This document shows, piece by piece, positions 13,781-16,318 of a DNA stretch of 16,318 bases (position 1 is its first letter; each line of letters begins with the position of its first letter). Made by a program: the position numbers and the translations under genes. Where the stretch lies: assembly GCA_030836325.1 (NCBI GenBank), contig JAURQC010000064.1:1-16318 (forward strand). The letters run 5' to 3'. This stretch comes from Candidatus Nanopelagicales bacterium. Its GTDB lineage: Bacteria; Actinomycetota; Actinomycetes; S36-B12. Under the pieces are notes generated by a model. That model was not told where the DNA came from. It was given only the letters and a program-made list of their open reading frames with translations, and searched no databases.

Positions 13781-14647
13781 ATGGAAGGAAGTTCTCCGTT
13801 GGCTGCACTGCTGGCACTGCTGTCGAGCCTGTCGTGGGGAACGGCCGACTTTCTTGGGGGTTTGGCATCGCGTCGCGTCGGATCTCTCCGAGTTTTGTCC
13901 GTTTCTTACCCGGCGGGCGGCGTGCTCATCACGGTCCTCGCAGTGTTGTTCATCCCGGGTGTTCTCTCCAGCGATGCCGTCTTAGTTGGTGTTGCCTCAG
14001 GTGCCGTCGGAGCCGTTGGCATGGGGCTGCTCTATGCGGCGCTGTCCCGAGGACAGATGGGCATCGTTTCGCCCATCACCGCCGTTTTGTCCGGAGCCGT
14101 TCCGGTTGTCGTTGGACTGGTACTCGGAGAGGCGCTGTCCACCCCGGTACTCGCTGGGATTGTGACCGCTGGCCTTGCCGTCATCTTGGTCAGTCGGGAG
14201 TCGAGCTCGAATAAGAGGACACCTACCCACGCGATCGCGCTTGCGATTGCAAGTGGTCTGGCTATCGGTGGCTACTTGAGCATCCTGGGTACTGCGCCCG
14301 ATGATTCGGGGATCTGGGTTGCGACTATCGGTCGCTGGTTTTCGTCCGCTCTGGTCATAGTCATTCTCGTGGCTACCTTTCGCCGAGCCCGGGACACCAC
14401 CTCGGTTGCCGCGCAGTTCCCATGGCACCTTGCGATCGCCGCTGGGGCGCTCGATGCGTTGGCAAACGCGGTGTTCCAGCTCGCCGCGCAGCGGGGGTTG
14501 CTGGCCATCGTCGCCGTGATCGGCTCGCTATACCCGGCGGCCACGGTGCTGCTAGCGCGGTTCCTGCTTAACGAACGAATGTCCCGAATCCAGCTCGTGG
14601 GAGTGGTCTTGGCCTTGGTCGCGGCTGCAACCTTGGCCATCGCTTAG
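13781..14647 (+). CDS. EamA-like (DMT superfamily) transporter
   Basis: A 288-residue membrane protein with about ten helices. The N-terminus (LLALLSSLSWGTADFLGGLASRR, 10-32) is the usual first helix of this DMT subgroup. The repeat-closing helices are SPITAVLSGAVPVVVGLVLGE (97-117) and GSLYPAATVLLARFLLNER (248-266). It is only a distant relative of the other EamA protein in the window, not a recent duplicate. ATG 13781 has GGG directly next to it and poor spacing. TTG 13799, in the same frame, has AAGGAAG seven bases upstream and would give a 282-residue protein, so the true start may be the TTG. The substrate is unknown. Confidence 0.85.
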   Translation: MEGSSPLAALLALLSSLSWGTADFLGGLASRRVGSLRVLSVSYPAGGVLITVLAVLFIPGVLSSDAVLVGVASGAVGAVGMGLLYAALSRGQMGIVSPITAVLSGAVPVVVGLVLGEALSTPVLAGIVTAGLAVILVSRESSSNKRTPTHAIALAIASGLAIGGYLSILGTAPDDSGIWVATIGRWFSSALVIVILVATFRRARDTTSVAAQFPWHLAIAAGALDALANAVFQLAAQRGLLAIVAVIGSLYPAATVLLARFLLNERMSRIQLVGVVLALVAAATLAIA

Positions 14648-14705
14648 ACGCGACACGGGCTCGTCGGTCCTCTCAAGGGCCACTCGAATATGCAACGGTG
14701 GTTGC

Positions 14706-16318
14706 ATGCGGCTTGTCTCACGGATTTCAACAGCAATCATCTCGATTCTGGCTCTCCTCGGTGCCACCCTTATTGGCGCTTCGGCTGCCTCTGCAGCGCC
14801 CGGCGATGTCACCGAGATTGGACTGGCAGCAGGCTCGACACCGCGCGATGTCGCATCGGGCCCAGACAACAATCTGTGGGTAACAGGAGGCGCTTCGAAC
14901 ACCATCGCCAAAGTCTCAACGGCCGGCGCGGTAACGGCGTACGCGTTGCCATTGCCTGCCAACGTCGGAAATCCCTGGGGGATCGCGGCTGGACCGGATG
15001 GCAACATGTGGTTCACGCTGCGCGATGGCGGAAAGATCGGGCGTATCACCACGGCAGGAGCCGTCTCGATTATTGACCTTCCTGATTCGGCGATGCGGCC
15101 TCAGGACATTGCAGCCGGTCCGGACGGCAACATGTGGTTCACCGAACTCGGCGGTCGCATTGGGCGCGTCACCATGGCGGGAGCTGTCTCGATGTTCAGC
15201 GTCCCGTGGCCCAACTCCCGGCCACACAGCATAGTCCAAGGCCCCGCGGGCAGTAGCCGCATGTACTTCACGGACGCGGGTGCCGATCGAATCGCTTATG
15301 TCCTCATGGATGGAACTACCTATGGCAGCGTTCCGTTGACGACGGCTTCGGATCCCACCGGCATCGCGAATGTCGATGGTGCGATTTGGTTCGCTATGTC
15401 CGCCAGAAACCAACTCGGCAAGTTGGTTGCCGATGCCACAGTTTTGGAAATGTCGGTTCCCGGTGCACCGACGGATATGACCAACGGTGTGGGTAACACC
15501 ATGTGGGTGTCTTTGTCGGCCCGGAACTCTGTTGCGAAGTACTCCGCGCAGGGAGCCCCGCTCGGTGAATACACCCTCACCAGTCCGAACTCGGTTCCCA
15601 CGGGACTAACCGAGGGCCCGGATACCAACGTGTGGGTTGCACAGACCAACGCGGGCAAGGTTGCTCGCGTGCTATCGGGCCAGGTTCCGGTCGCCACCGC
15701 AGCTCCGTCGGTCACACCCAATACGGGAGTGAAGGCAGGTAGCGCGCTCACGGCGTCGGATGGCACCTGGGACTTCGGCCCGGGCAGCTTCGTCTACCAG
15801 TGGCAGGCGTGCACCAACGGAGCAGACGCCAACACCTGCGCGAATATCCCTGGAGCAACCGCCAAGACCTACGTCGCGACGGCAGCAAATACGAACCAGT
15901 ACCTGCGGGTTGCCGTCCAAGGCGTCAACGGTAGTGGTCCAGGAAGCCCGTCGTACTCCTCACTCGTGGGTGTCGGCACGACACCGCCGCCGGCTCCGAC
16001 GCCGGTAGCTGGTGGCCAGACGGTGAATATCGCCGAAGGCGTCACGCTGACTTTGAAGGCCGCCAAACGCCCCCGTGCTGGGAAGAAGAAGGCGTTTGCC
16101 GTGATCGCCAACACCGCCAACATCAAGGGCAAGGTACGGATCGCCATTGTCGACTCTGCTGGTCGTGAGCGTCAGGTGATCGCCAAGGGTCGCTGGCTCA
16201 AGCCGTTGGGTGCCAACGCCAAGCGTGCACTTAAGCGCAAGCGGATCAGCCCGAGTCTTCCGGCGGGGACCTACACCGTGAAGGCGGTGTTCACCCCAAC
16301 ACCTGCCTTCCGGGACAA
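14706..16318 (+). CDS. Secreted Vgb-like seven-bladed beta-propeller with Ig-like domain, 3' end outside window
   Basis: The frame gives 537 residues before the window ends. Residues 1-31 are a signal peptide (hydrophobic IISILALLGATLIGA, then ASAASAA). Residues about 32-328 hold seven repeats of roughly 40 residues with the virginiamycin-B-lyase pattern, P-x-x-I-A-x-GPDGN-x-W-F-T then a K/R-I-G-R-I-T strand. The clearest are GIAAGPDGNMWFTLRDGGK and DIAAGPDGNMWFTELGGR. An Ig-like domain follows (about 330-422: SDGTWDFGPGSFVYQWQACT, then CANIPGATAKTY), then a Pro-Thr linker (TTPPPAPTP) and a Lys/Arg-rich beta domain (KAAKRPRAGKKKAF onward). The propeller has one His only (H174), whereas Vgb uses two His and a Glu, so antibiotic lyase activity is unlikely. 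An extracellular binding or surface role is more likely. Confidence 0.85.
   Translation, partial: MRLVSRISTAIISILALLGATLIGASAASAAPGDVTEIGLAAGSTPRDVASGPDNNLWVTGGASNTIAKVSTAGAVTAYALPLPANVGNPWGIAAGPDGNMWFTLRDGGKIGRITTAGAVSIIDLPDSAMRPQDIAAGPDGNMWFTELGGRIGRVTMAGAVSMFSVPWPNSRPHSIVQGPAGSSRMYFTDAGADRIAYVLMDGTTYGSVPLTTASDPTGIANVDGAIWFAMSARNQLGKLVADATVLEMSVPGAPTDMTNGVGNTMWVSLSARNSVAKYSAQGAPLGEYTLTSPNSVPTGLTEGPDTNVWVAQTNAGKVARVLSGQVPVATAAPSVTPNTGVKAGSALTASDGTWDFGPGSFVYQWQACTNGADANTCANIPGATAKTYVATAANTNQYLRVAVQGVNGSGPGSPSYSSLVGVGTTPPPAPTPVAGGQTVNIAEGVTLTLKAAKRPRAGKKKAFAVIANTANIKGKVRIAIVDSAGRERQVIAKGRWLKPLGANAKRALKRKRISPSLPAGTYTVKAVFTPTPAFRD
14979..15146 (+). repeat. Two best-conserved propeller repeats
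   Basis: Bases 14979-15017 and 15105-15146 encode near-identical AAGPDGNMWFT segments, about 126 bases apart, the distance of one propeller blade. They are the clearest of seven internal repeats in this gene. Confidence 0.7.

Noticed and set aside
13714..14214. Plus-strand frame overlapping the second EamA-like gene
   Set aside because: From about base 13880 its translation is a Cys/Arg-rich frame-shifted reading of the transporter, without any motif.
1..16318. CRISPR array, insertion sequence, phage or defence genes
   Set aside because: No regularly spaced repeats, transposase or recombinase motifs, or recognised defence domains were seen on either strand.

Overview
The window looks like chromosome from an actinobacterium of moderate to high GC (judged by eye, not counted). 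The support is family content rather than a taxonomic marker. There is an Abhydrolase_9-type membrane hydrolase, a GAP (sulfolipid-addressing-like) membrane protein, DUF1622 and DUF368 proteins, GTG starts, and several genes that appear to be transcribed without a leader (a TANNNT box six bases before the start codon). No rRNA, intact tRNA, CRISPR array, transposase or integrase is visible, and no gene-free stretch exceeds 300 bases apart from the left-end remnant region described below.

Left end (1-365): the end of a helical, unrecognised protein, then the 3' part of a tRNA-Thr(CGU) gene (248-289) whose 5' half is missing. This is the expected scar of an element integrated into a tRNA gene, with the element lying to the left, outside the window.

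366-5408: a GAP-family membrane protein and a PaaI-type hotdog thioesterase on the plus strand; an exported acetolactate decarboxylase on the minus strand; then, on the plus strand, a class III PLP aminotransferase and a four-TM alpha/beta hydrolase (Abhydrolase_9).

11330 down to 5416 (minus strand): a tightly packed run of seven genes. They are a DUF1622 membrane protein, a zinc-ribbon thioredoxin, a histidine phosphatase, an 825-residue fusion (exported S15-like hydrolase, TM helix, cytoplasmic ABC ATPase), an ABC-2 permease, a 62-residue two-TM protein and a nitrilase-family amidohydrolase. Internal TANNNT boxes suggest that several of these also have their own promoters. The fusion, permease and small membrane protein form the most unusual unit here: an ABC machine with a hydrolase built onto the outside of its ATPase chain.

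11408-14647: a DUF368 (PopT-type, undecaprenyl-phosphate translocase family) gene diverges from the seven-gene run. It is followed by a convergent EamA transporter and PPOX pair on the minus strand, and a second EamA-like transporter on the plus strand.

Right end (14706 to the edge): a secreted seven-bladed virginiamycin-B-lyase-like beta-propeller with an Ig-like domain and a basic C-terminal region, cut by the window edge. It has only one histidine, so lyase activity is doubtful.
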